Source: CAZMCT01 sp964564785
Lineage (GTDB): Bacteria; Planctomycetota; Phycisphaerae; UBA1845; Fen-1342
Assembly: GCA_964564785.1 (NCBI GenBank)
Contig: CAZMCT010000005.1
Coordinates: 1 to 64,000 of the forward strand
DNA length: 64,000 nucleotides
Direction: 5' to 3'
Positions 17,593 to 25,356 of this stretch are shown piece after piece. Position 1 is the stretch's first letter. Each line of letters starts with the position of its first letter. A program made the position numbers and the translations under genes. The notes below the pieces were generated by a model that did no database searches, was not told the DNA's origin, and worked only from the letters and a program-made list of their open reading frames with translations.

Positions 17593-17621
17593 TTGACACG
17601 CGGCGCAAGCGCGGGCACACT
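17593..17621 (+). promoter_or_regulatory. possible promoter for the MATE leader
   Basis: TTGACA at 17593-17598 is an exact -35 match. A weak -10-like hexamer CACACT lies at 17616-17621 after a 17-bp spacer. It sits 50 bp upstream of the micro-ORF in the intergenic region shared with the minus-strand operon. The -35 is good and the -10 is poor, so confidence is limited. Confidence 0.35.
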
Positions 17622-17670
17622 GTTTTCTTACGCTGGACCGCCCGGAAGGTGGTGGCGACGCTGGTGTCGG

Positions 17671-17739
17671 ATGCGGGTCTTCAACATCGACATCCCGCAA
17701 GAGTTCGAGCCCCCGCCGGGGCTATGTCCGCCACCGTAG
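17671..17739 (+). CDS. putative proline-rich leader peptide, 22 aa
   Basis: ATG at 17671 opens a 22-codon frame ending at TAG 17737-17739. The peptide begins MRVFNIDIPQEFE and its last ten residues contain two Pro-Pro-Pro runs, one immediately before the stop. Pro-Pro-Pro is a known ribosome-stalling sequence relieved by EF-P. The stop is 27 bp before a strong intrinsic terminator that itself lies just ahead of the MATE gene. This layout fits a translation-sensing leader. The ribosome site is imperfect (GGTGTCGG directly upstream), and no homologue is known to me, so this is a candidate. Confidence 0.4.
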   Translation: MRVFNIDIPQEFEPPPGLCPPP

Positions 17740-17766
17740 TCCGCGTTTCACAGGCTTGGACATCGC

Positions 17767-17799
17767 AGCCCTGGCACCCCGCGGTGGCCAGGGCTTTTT
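17767..17799 (+). terminator. intrinsic terminator upstream of MATE gene
   Basis: AGCCCTGGC (17767-17775) pairs with GCCAGGGCT (17787-17795). The stem is extended by ACC/GGT around a small CCGC loop with one bulged G, and five T follow. It ends 19 bp before the MATE start, leaving that gene's GGGGA ribosome site free, so it may act as a transcription attenuator rather than an end-of-operon terminator. Confidence 0.8.
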
Positions 17800-17817
17800 C
17801 GTATTCGGGGAACCGTC

Positions 17818-19323
17818 GTGTCGCACGCAACCACAACACCGGATCGTCCGCTCCGCACGCGAGCCGCGCTGGGCGAACTGATCGCCCTGGCGCTGCCCAT
17901 CATCGGGATGACGGTTTCACGCATGCTGATGGGCTTCGTCGATTTCGTCATGGTCTCGGCCCTGGGCACCGCGGCCCAGGCGGCCATTTCACCGGCGACG
18001 CTGTTCGTATTCGTGCTCTGCTGTCTCGGCATGGGCGTCGCGCAGGCCACGCAGACCTTCGTCTCGCAGGCCGAGGGCCGCGGCGAGCCCCACCGGGCCG
18101 CCGGCTACACCTGGCAGAGTCTTTACATCGCCCTCGCGGTCGGTCTTCTCACCCTCCCGGTCGTCGTGACCACGCCGACGTGGTTCGGCCTGATCGCGCG
18201 CCTGGGCCGGCACACGCCGGAGGTGACGGCGCTTGAAATCGAATATCTTCGCATCGCGCTGTGGAGCCTCGTGCCGTCGATCCTGTGCGTCGGGATGGAG
18301 GGCTTTTTCAACGGCATTCAGCGGCCGCGAGTGGCGCTGCTGGCGGTGGTCGCGGCCCTGGCCGTCAACGTGGTCGGGAACTGGCTGCTGATCTTCGGTC
18401 AGCTTGGGTTTCCCAGGATGGGGATCGGGGGGGCGGCGCTGGCGACGGTCATCGGCTGGTGGGTGCGGACGGCGATCCTGACAGCGGCGCTGCTGGCTCC
18501 GGGGATCAATGACCGCTATGGCACGCGGCGTGCCCTGGCGTTGCGGCTCGAAATGCTCGGTGGACTGCTGCGGGTCGGTGGGCCGACCGGGCTGCAATGG
18601 CTGATCGACATCGGTTCGTGGACCGTGTTCATGATGCTCATCATCCCGCCGCTGGGCCTGCCGGCGCTGGCGGCCACGAACATCGGCTTGCAGCTCATGC
18701 ACCTCTCGTTCATGCCGGCGCTGGGGTTGGGCGTCGCGCTGTGCTCGCAGGTCGGGTTCGCGATCGGCGCCCGCCGGTCGGCGGAGGCCCGCCAGCGGGC
18801 GAACGTGGCGCTTGCGGTCAACGCGGTGTACATGGGCGCCGTGGGGTTGCTGTTCCTCGCGCTGCGCGACCCGCTGATGAGGCTGTTCACGACCGACCCG
18901 GCGGTGATCGCGGCCGGCGGCTGGGTGCTGATCTGGGCGGCCGTTTTTCAGGTGTTCGACGCGATGGGCATCACGTTCATGAACGCGCTGCGCGGCGCCG
19001 GCGACACGCGTTGGCCGGCGATTCTCATGGCGGTGTGTTGCTGGGGCGTGTTTGTCGCGGGCGGGTGCGCGACGGTCACGTGGGCCCCGGAGTGGGGCCT
19101 GAACGGGCCGTGGGCGATGTGCACGCTGTACATCATGCTGGTGGGGGTCGGGCTGTGGTGGCGCTGGGCCGCGGGCCGCTGGGAAGCGCTGGCGATCTTC
19201 AGCCCGGCAGTGCCCGCCGGCGGGCCGGCGGGCACCGTCCCGGGCGAACCGCCGCGGACGACGAAAACGCCGGCCGAGGCCCCGCTGGCCGGCCTGTCGT
19301 CTGTGGGCGAGGTCGCGTCCTGA
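17818..19323 (+). CDS. MATE family efflux transporter
   Basis: A 501-residue cation-coupled exporter of drugs or metabolites with about twelve hydrophobic helices. The N-terminal 'LGELIALALPIIGMTVSRMLMGFVD' is typical of NorM/DinF-type MATE proteins, and the second half repeats the pattern ('LLRVGGPTGLQWLIDIGSW'). The GTG start at 17818 has GGGGA a few bases upstream. The C-terminal ~40 residues are a Pro/Ala-rich cytoplasmic tail. It is preceded by a proline-rich micro-ORF and an intrinsic terminator that may control its expression. The substrate cannot be told from sequence. Confidence 0.92.
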   Translation: MSHATTTPDRPLRTRAALGELIALALPIIGMTVSRMLMGFVDFVMVSALGTAAQAAISPATLFVFVLCCLGMGVAQATQTFVSQAEGRGEPHRAAGYTWQSLYIALAVGLLTLPVVVTTPTWFGLIARLGRHTPEVTALEIEYLRIALWSLVPSILCVGMEGFFNGIQRPRVALLAVVAALAVNVVGNWLLIFGQLGFPRMGIGGAALATVIGWWVRTAILTAALLAPGINDRYGTRRALALRLEMLGGLLRVGGPTGLQWLIDIGSWTVFMMLIIPPLGLPALAATNIGLQLMHLSFMPALGLGVALCSQVGFAIGARRSAEARQRANVALAVNAVYMGAVGLLFLALRDPLMRLFTTDPAVIAAGGWVLIWAAVFQVFDAMGITFMNALRGAGDTRWPAILMAVCCWGVFVAGGCATVTWAPEWGLNGPWAMCTLYIMLVGVGLWWRWAAGRWEALAIFSPAVPAGGPAGTVPGEPPRTTKTPAEAPLAGLSSVGEVAS

Positions 19324-19410
19324 GGCTTGAATCACGGCGGGGGTGGGCCCGTGGTTTACGCCGTCGGGCTCCGCGTCCGGCGGCGGGCATGCGGTTTTTG
19401 CCCCGCGCGG

Positions 19411-20418
19411 CTACGCGGGCGGCTCGGCCTGCGGCTTGACCGGCTCCGGGTGGCGCTCGGTCGCGACCAGCGAGATCACGATCCCGCCGGCGAGAAACGC
19501 GGCGATCACGGCCAGCGAGACCCCGGTCGGGATCGGGTAGTGGTGCGAGAGGAGCATCTTGATGCCAACGTACGCCAACACCAGCACCAGGCTCGACTTG
19601 AGATAGCGGAAGCGCTCGAGCAAGCCGGCCAGCGCGAAGTAGAGCGACCGCAGGTTCAAGATCGCGAACACGTTCGATGTGAACACGATGAACGGGTCGT
19701 TGTAGGGGTGCGTGATCGCGAACACGGCCGGGATCGAGTCGACCGCGAACATCACGTCGGTGCTCTCGATGACCAGCAGGACGAGGAACAGGGGGGTGAT
19801 CGCGCGGCGGCCGTCGAGGCGCGTGAAGAACCGCTCGCCGACAAACGTGGGCGTGACCGGGTAAAACCGCCGCGCCAGCCGGACGAGGGGGTTCTTGTCC
19901 GGCTCGACCTGCTCATCGCCGTGAAAGAGCATTTTCGCGGCCGTGATCAGCAACAGGACGCCGAAGACGTAGATGATCCAGGTGAAACGCTGAATCAGGG
20001 CCGTGCCGGCCGCGATCATGATGCCGCGCATGATCAGGGCGCCCATGATGCCCCAGAAGAGGGTGCGGTGCTGGTAGATCCGCGGGACCGCGAAGTAGCT
20101 GAAGATCAGGGCGATGACGAAGATGTTGTCGAGCGAGAGGGACTGCTCGACGACCCAGCCGGTGAGGAACTGGAGGGCGGCGTCGCGGGGCGTGAGGTGC
20201 GCGCCTGTGTCGGGGTGGACCGCCCGGAGCCAGCCTTGGGCATAGAGCCAGTAGACCGCGCCGCTGAAGGCCACGGCCAGCACCGCGCAAAAGCCGCTGA
20301 ACCCCAGCGCCTGCCGCGTACTGACCACGCGCGCCTTGCGATTCAGCACGCCCAGATCGAGCGCGAGGATCGTGAGCACCAGGGCGATGAACGCGATCCA
20401 CAACCAGACGACGAGCAT
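19411..20418 (-). CDS. TerC/Alx family membrane protein
   Basis: A 335-residue integral membrane protein with about nine helices. It carries the TerC-family blocks 'VVEQSLSLDNIFVIALIF', 'ESTDVMFAVDSIPAVFAIT' and 'FTSNVFAILNLRSLYF', whose acidic residues lie within helices. Relatives include Alx/MntX-type manganese exporters and tellurite-resistance TerC; metal export is the most likely role, by family. The ATG at 20418 follows AGGA and starts directly with the first helix, so it is preferred over the upstream ATG at 20454. It is convergent with MATE. Confidence 0.88.
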   Translation of the reverse strand: MLVVWLWIAFIALVLTILALDLGVLNRKARVVSTRQALGFSGFCAVLAVAFSGAVYWLYAQGWLRAVHPDTGAHLTPRDAALQFLTGWVVEQSLSLDNIFVIALIFSYFAVPRIYQHRTLFWGIMGALIMRGIMIAAGTALIQRFTWIIYVFGVLLLITAAKMLFHGDEQVEPDKNPLVRLARRFYPVTPTFVGERFFTRLDGRRAITPLFLVLLVIESTDVMFAVDSIPAVFAITHPYNDPFIVFTSNVFAILNLRSLYFALAGLLERFRYLKSSLVLVLAYVGIKMLLSHHYPIPTGVSLAVIAAFLAGGIVISLVATERHPEPVKPQAEPPA

Positions 20419-20587
20419 CACTGTCCTAGCGTGGCCCCGGAACCCGGGAATCACCGAAGCGGCGGCTGGCGATCACAAGCCGGCTCATGGCCGCCCGTCG
20501 GCGGCTGCCTGTTTTCCCGTACTCGTCTTCTCGGCTGCCCTTCGCGTTTCCCTACGACCCTGCGGTGACCAGGCTCAGAGATCAGGC

Positions 20588-21907
20588 TCAGACGACCTTG
20601 CGGATCGCTTCCTCCAACTGCCCGGGTTGCCGTTCCTCGAGCTCGTACCTCACCCGCAGCGCCGGCTTGTTGATCCGCAACAGCCGCCCCAGGTCGATCG
20701 GCGTGCCGATCAGCACCAGGTCGCACGGCACGGCGTTGATCGTCTGCTCCAGCTCGCGCATCTGCCGCTCGCCGTAGCCCATCGCCGGCAACACGTCCGT
20801 CACGTGGGGGTAGTTCGCGAACGTCGTGCGGATCGAGCCAACCGCGTACGGCCGCGGGTCGCAGATCGCGTCGGCCCCGAACTTGCGGGCCGCAATGTGC
20901 CCCGCGCCGTACTTCATCTCGCCGTGCGTCAGCGTCGGCCCGTCCTCCACCACCAGCACCCGCCGCCCGCGGATCGCCTCCGGATCCCCCACCGTCACCG
21001 GCGAGTTGGCCTGGACCACCGTCGCCCGCGGGTTCACGGCCTGGATGTTCGCCAGCACCAGCTCCGTGTCGTCCGGCCGCGCGGTGTCGACCTTGTTCAC
21101 GATCACCAGGTCGGCCATGCGCAGGTTCGTCTCGCCCGGATAGTACCGCCGCTCGTGCCCCGGCCGGTGCGGATCGACCACCGTGATGAACAGGTTGGGC
21201 TTGAAGAACGGCATGTCGTTGTTGCCGCCGTCCCACAGGATCACGTCGGCCTCGGCCTCGGCCGCGCTCAGAATCCGCTGGTAATCGATGCCCGCGAAGA
21301 TCACGTTCCCGGCCGTGATGTGCGGCTCGAATTCCTCGCGCTCCTCGATCGTGCACTCGTGCAAATCCAGGTCCTCGAGCGTCGCGAACCGCTGGCACAC
21401 CTGCTTGCGCAGATCCCCGTACGGCATCGGGTGCCGTACGGCCGCGACCTTCTTGCCCAGCCGCTTGAGGATCCGCACCACAGCCCGCGACGTCTGGCTC
21501 TTGCCGCACCCGGTCCGCACGGCGCACACCGCGATGACGGGCCGCGAGCTGCGCAGCATCGTGTGGCGGTGTCCCAGCATGCAGAAATCCGCACCGGCGG
21601 CCGTCACCAGAGCCGCCTTGTGCATGACTTCCTCGTGCGGCAGGTCCGAGTACGCGATCGCGACCAGCTCGGCCCCGAGCCGCGCGATCAGGTCGGACAT
21701 CTGCTCCTCGGCATAGATCGGGATGCCGCCGGGGTAGCGCGGGCCGGCCAACTCCGGCGGGTAGACGCGGTCATGGATGTCGGGGATCTGGGCGGCGGTG
21801 AAGGCGACGACTTCGTAGTGCGGGTGGTCGCGCCAATACGTGTTGAAATCGTGAAAATCGCGCCCGGCGGCGCCCATGATGATGACCTTGCGCATCGCAT
21901 TCGACAT
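20588..21907 (-). CDS. COG2403 GTPase, cyclic 2,3-diphosphoglycerate synthetase-like
   Basis: A 439-residue cytosolic protein. The N-terminus is a Rossmann-like segment ('KVIIMGAAGRDFHDFN', 7-22), followed by a P-loop VRTGCGKS (130-137), a 'WDGGNNDMPFF' block (about 225) and an NKVD guanine-type motif (about 270). This arrangement matches COG2403 proteins, often labelled cyclic 2,3-diphosphoglycerate synthetase after the archaeal enzyme, which makes an osmolyte. Whether bacterial members do this reaction is not established. An internal ATG at 21895 is an alternative start. It stands alone between TerC and an unrelated small-protein operon. Confidence 0.75.
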   Translation of the reverse strand: MSNAMRKVIIMGAAGRDFHDFNTYWRDHPHYEVVAFTAAQIPDIHDRVYPPELAGPRYPGGIPIYAEEQMSDLIARLGAELVAIAYSDLPHEEVMHKAALVTAAGADFCMLGHRHTMLRSSRPVIAVCAVRTGCGKSQTSRAVVRILKRLGKKVAAVRHPMPYGDLRKQVCQRFATLEDLDLHECTIEEREEFEPHITAGNVIFAGIDYQRILSAAEAEADVILWDGGNNDMPFFKPNLFITVVDPHRPGHERRYYPGETNLRMADLVIVNKVDTARPDDTELVLANIQAVNPRATVVQANSPVTVGDPEAIRGRRVLVVEDGPTLTHGEMKYGAGHIAARKFGADAICDPRPYAVGSIRTTFANYPHVTDVLPAMGYGERQMRELEQTINAVPCDLVLIGTPIDLGRLLRINKPALRVRYELEERQPGQLEEAIRKVV

Positions 21908-22144
21908 ACGGTCTGTACCACTCGCCTTGATACACTGGTTCCATCACAGCCGGCTGGAGGGCCCTCGACGGCGACCCTGACGTCCGCCGCAGCCTGCAAT
22001 ATGAACATAGCCGGAAGCCGCGGATTCCTCAAGCTCGGTCACGGCAGGGAGGCGCGGTCGCCTCACAGCGCGGCGCCGGCCGCTGGGGCTTGCCGGGGCG
22101 GTGCGGCGGGTCTAGGATTCACCGCGTCCATCCGTGGAGTGCCC

Positions 22145-22393
22145 ATGCGTGCGCGCCGTCGCCAACTCGTGCGGTGGGGAGTCGTCACCCTCTTGAGCGT
22201 CGTTTCCCTCACCGCCCCGGCGGCCGCGCAGCGTCGCGGCGAGGAGGAGGACGAGAAAAAAACCTTCCGCGAACCCGGGATCGAGTTCCTGGACGAGCAA
22301 TCGCAGTACGTCCAGTGGCTGTTCGGGGCCCTAATGATCGCGGCCTGCCTCTTCATCGGATTGAAGAACCCGCACCGCACGCACCTCGATTGA
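22145..22393 (+). CDS. small exported/membrane protein, 82 aa
   Basis: An 82-residue protein with an N-terminal signal-like helix (residues 8-27, ending 'APAAAQ'), a charged stretch 'RRGEEEDEKK' and a single transmembrane helix (about 57-74) near the C-terminus. GGAG precedes the ATG. It is the first of three short genes in a row (gaps 43 and 93 bp), each with its own good ribosome site; the other two encode single-helix membrane proteins. The function is unknown. Confidence 0.65.
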   Translation: MRARRRQLVRWGVVTLLSVVSLTAPAAAQRRGEEEDEKKTFREPGIEFLDEQSQYVQWLFGALMIAACLFIGLKNPHRTHLD

Positions 22394-22436
22394 GCCGGTG
22401 GCGAGTAGCCTGTGCCGCACCCGGCAGGAGGACAAG

Positions 22437-22718
22437 ATGAAATCCAACGGCTGGCTGACCGTGCTCGTGTGCGTGAACCTCGTCCTGCTGACCGCCCTGA
22501 TCGTCCTCGGCCTACCTCCGCGCACCGCCGTAGCGCAGGGTACCGGCTTGGCCGGGAATTACCTGGTGGTCGCGGGCGAGATCCAGGACGAGTTCGATGC
22601 GCTTTATCTGATCGATCTCCACGAGCGCACGCTGCACACGTTCTATTACAACAAGGGCAGTACCGAGATCCAGTACGCGGGCTTCCGCAGCCTCGAACGC
22701 GATTTCAGGAATCGTTGA
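22437..22718 (+). CDS. small single-helix membrane protein, 93 aa
   Basis: Residues 5-27 form a membrane helix or signal anchor, and the rest (40-93) is extracytoplasmic: 'GNYLVVAGEIQDEFDALYLID' type strands and 'HTFYYNKGST'. ATG at 22437 is preceded by AGGAGG; an earlier in-frame ATG at 22398 lacks this. The downstream gene encodes a similar protein, so the two probably arose by duplication. The strand-rich tail looks like one or two blades of a propeller-like fold. The function is unknown. Confidence 0.7.
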   Translation: MKSNGWLTVLVCVNLVLLTALIVLGLPPRTAVAQGTGLAGNYLVVAGEIQDEFDALYLIDLHERTLHTFYYNKGSTEIQYAGFRSLERDFRNR

Positions 22719-22811
22719 AAACCGGCCGGCCGCGCTCCGGTGCTCGATCCGGAACGTGAATTGCCCGCCCACGGCCGCGCGTCAAACCGGCGGCCCCCAG
22801 GAGAAGCCAAA

Positions 22812-23147
22812 ATGATCCCGGAGAGCACGCTCAACCCGCGAATGTTCGCCGTCGGGGTTCTCGGCCTGACCGCCTGCGTCCTGTTCGTGGGGCTGATCCT
22901 CGCCACCCAGCAGCCCGCTGTAGCCATCGGCATGAACGACCGCGGCGGCGACTACATCGTGGTCACGCAGCAGATTTCCAACACGACCGAAGGCTTGGTG
23001 ATCATCGACGCGGCCGCCAAGCAGATGATCGTCTACGCATTCGACTACAACAACAAGCAGCTCGAGATCATCAGCCGCGTGCCGCTCGACCAGATGCCCA
23101 AGCCGCGCGAGCCCGCTCCCGTCCAGGGCGGCCGACGGGGGCAGTAG
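22812..23147 (+). CDS. small single-helix membrane protein, 111 aa, paralogue of preceding gene
   Basis: ATG at 22812 has AGGAG upstream. One hydrophobic helix (about 11-34) precedes an extracytoplasmic domain with 'GGDYIVVTQQISNTTEGLVIID' and 'MIVYAFDYNNKQLEI'. This lines up by eye with the same region of the preceding gene ('GNYLVVAGEIQDEFDALYLID', 'HTFYYNKGSTEI'). The C-terminus is Pro/Arg-rich. It is likely co-transcribed with the two upstream small genes. The pair may form a complex; this is inference. Confidence 0.7.
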   Translation: MIPESTLNPRMFAVGVLGLTACVLFVGLILATQQPAVAIGMNDRGGDYIVVTQQISNTTEGLVIIDAAAKQMIVYAFDYNNKQLEIISRVPLDQMPKPREPAPVQGGRRGQ

Positions 23148-23549
23148 ACCGGGGCGGCACGTGTTTTTGCAGGCCGGCCATGGTGGCCGGAGCGGCCGAT
23201 CGGCAACCGGGGGTTGAATCGGGCCGGCCGAGGGGGTCGCGCGTGGAAGTTTGGCGCCGACGGATCGACGCTTCGCGGCCTGCGGGGCGGGCGGCGCGTA
23301 ACTCAACATAATATATGTTATCGGACGTTATCGCTCTCTCGGTGGCTGTCCGAGCCACGCCACTTCGCTAGCAACTGCCCTGTCGAAGCTGTGCGCCCCC
23401 CCACTTCCCAATGATCGAACGGGTGGGTTCGTTGTTGGCGCTACGGTGATGCGGTCTTAGCGCGGAGCGATGGGGCTTTTTGGAGGGGCTACGTTCGGGC
23501 GGCGCAGAAGATGTGCGGGTGCGCGCGCGGTGAGCAGCAGCGCGAGCCG
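23148..23549. other. convergent intergenic stretch with AT-rich palindrome
   Basis: 402 bases lie between two convergent genes. I see no gene with a ribosome site. The only marked feature is an AT-rich palindrome at 23305-23319. The stretch could hide an RNA gene that I cannot recognise. Confidence 0.45.
23305..23319. promoter_or_regulatory. AT-rich inverted repeat, operator-like
   Basis: AACATA-ATA-TATGTT has perfect 6-bp arms and a 3-bp spacer, set in a very G+C-rich background. The size suits a dimeric repressor site or the -10 region of an unrecognised transcript. No adjacent gene start supports either role. Confidence 0.3.
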
Positions 23550-25286
23550 CTACACGCGGAACAGCGCTCCGAGCCGCTTGCCGAGTGCGAGGGACGCCCC
23601 AACGATGGTCAACACGAGGAGCACCATGCCCCACACGCCGAGCGCGGATGCGAGTTGCAGGCCGCTCTGCGGGTCGTCGGCGAGATCGTAGATGGCCTTG
23701 GTCATCGGATAGTGCTGCTTGTCGAAGGCGAGCACGAGGCTGTCGGATACTTCGAGCATCGAGCGGCTGAAGACCAGCAGGCCACCGGCGATGAAGTTGG
23801 CCGCCAGGAGCGGGACGACGATCTGGACCATCGTACGCAGGGACCCGGCGCCGAGGTTGACCGCCGCTTCTTCAAGCGCGACGGACGTCTGCTCGAGGCC
23901 GGCCGCGCAGGAGCGCACCTGAAACGGGAGGCGGCGCACCGAGTAGGCGACGACGAGCAGCACTGCTGTGCCGGAGATGAAGGCGTCGGGCCGGTCGTGG
24001 AGCGGGTTGAGGGCGGCCAGGGGTGAGTCGCCCTGCGTCAACACGAAGTAGCCGAAGGCCATGACGAGACCGGGTACGGCGAGCGGCAGCATGGCCAGGC
24101 CGTCCAGCAAGCCGGTGAGCCACGATCGCCGGCGAACAACGAGGTAGGCGATGGCGAACCCGAGAACGAGGTCGATGGCGGTGGCGAGGATCGAGTACTT
24201 GAAGCTGTTGACGATGCTCAGGGCGGCGATGCTGCGGCCGCCCGTGTTGTAGAAGACGTCGCGGATCAGCCGGGCGTGATACTGGAGCGTCAGCTTGTCG
24301 GGGGCGAGTTCGATCAGCCCGGTGCGGGTGAGGCTGACCAGCACGACGGCGACGTGCGGCAGGACCGCGATTCCGAAGACCAGGGCGAAGGGAATGGTCG
24401 CGAGCACGGTTCCCCCCCTGCCGAGGCGCCGCGGCTGGGCCGCCACCGTCGCCTTGGCCATCATGCCGGGCGCCGGCCGGCCGAGCACGAGCTTGCCCAG
24501 CAGGTAGAGAAGCACGCTGACGACCAGCATCACGACGACCAGCGCGTACGCCTCGCCGGTGGGGTTCGTGGTGCTGAGCTGGTCAAAGACCTGGACGGCC
24601 GTCACGGTGCGATAGTTGACCATGAGCGGCGTGCCGAGCTCGGTGAACGCCCAGATGAAGACAATCGTGGCGCCCGCGAAGATGCCCGGACGCATCAGCG
24701 GCAGCGTGATCCGCCAGAAGCGTCGCCAGGCTCCGGCCCCCAGGTTGCGGGCGGCCTCGTCCAGCGCAGGGTCGACGTTAGCAAGCGCGGCCTGCACGTT
24801 CAGGAACGTGATGGGGTAAAGATAGAGGGCCTCGAGCACGACGCACGACCAGAACGGATAGGCGAGCCAGTCGATCGGTCGGGCCGGGTCGATGAGTCCC
24901 CATTGTCCCAGCCAGAGGTTGATTCCCCCGTTGCTCGAGAGCAGCCCCTTGAGGCCGATCGCGCCGACGAACGGCGGGAGGATCATCGGCACCTGAATGG
25001 CCGCCAACCAGCCGCGCTTGCCGGCGAAACTGAAACTCTCCGCCAGAAGCGCCAGCGGGATCGCGATCGCCAGGCACAGGATGGTGGTCGCCGTCGCCAG
25101 AGCGACGCTGTTCCAGAGCCCCGCCACGTACGGTGGATAGCTGAACACGTCGCGAAACCACGCCAGCGTCAGCCGCCCCTCTTCCTCGAAGCCGGCCCGC
25201 ACCACCGCCGCGATCGGCGCGATCAGGACCAGCCCGAGCACCGCGAGCAGCAGCAGCGTTACCAGCAGCCCGACCGGACGGCGCAT
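23550..25286 (-). CDS. iron(III)-type ABC transporter permease (FbpB-like), fused double domain
   Basis: A 578-residue inner-membrane permease made of two binding-protein-dependent transport domains in one chain, each with about six helices. Each domain has an EAA loop: 'DEAARNLGAGAWRRFWRITL' and 'EEAAVNLGAGSLRTMVQIVV'. This is the layout of FbpB/SfuB Fe(III) permeases. No periplasmic binding protein or ATPase gene is nearby. ATG at 25286 begins directly with the first helix; upstream in-frame sequence overlaps the neighbouring gene and is not used. It lies 70 bp downstream of the dehydrogenase gene on the same strand. Confidence 0.85.
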   Translation of the reverse strand: MRRPVGLLVTLLLLAVLGLVLIAPIAAVVRAGFEEEGRLTLAWFRDVFSYPPYVAGLWNSVALATATTILCLAIAIPLALLAESFSFAGKRGWLAAIQVPMILPPFVGAIGLKGLLSSNGGINLWLGQWGLIDPARPIDWLAYPFWSCVVLEALYLYPITFLNVQAALANVDPALDEAARNLGAGAWRRFWRITLPLMRPGIFAGATIVFIWAFTELGTPLMVNYRTVTAVQVFDQLSTTNPTGEAYALVVVMLVVSVLLYLLGKLVLGRPAPGMMAKATVAAQPRRLGRGGTVLATIPFALVFGIAVLPHVAVVLVSLTRTGLIELAPDKLTLQYHARLIRDVFYNTGGRSIAALSIVNSFKYSILATAIDLVLGFAIAYLVVRRRSWLTGLLDGLAMLPLAVPGLVMAFGYFVLTQGDSPLAALNPLHDRPDAFISGTAVLLVVAYSVRRLPFQVRSCAAGLEQTSVALEEAAVNLGAGSLRTMVQIVVPLLAANFIAGGLLVFSRSMLEVSDSLVLAFDKQHYPMTKAIYDLADDPQSGLQLASALGVWGMVLLVLTIVGASLALGKRLGALFRV

Positions 25287-25356
25287 GGCGGGGAATATAT
25301 GCGGGCGAGTGCCGTTCCGGTATGTCCGGGCGGGCTCCGCGCTTCCCGGGTCCGCG

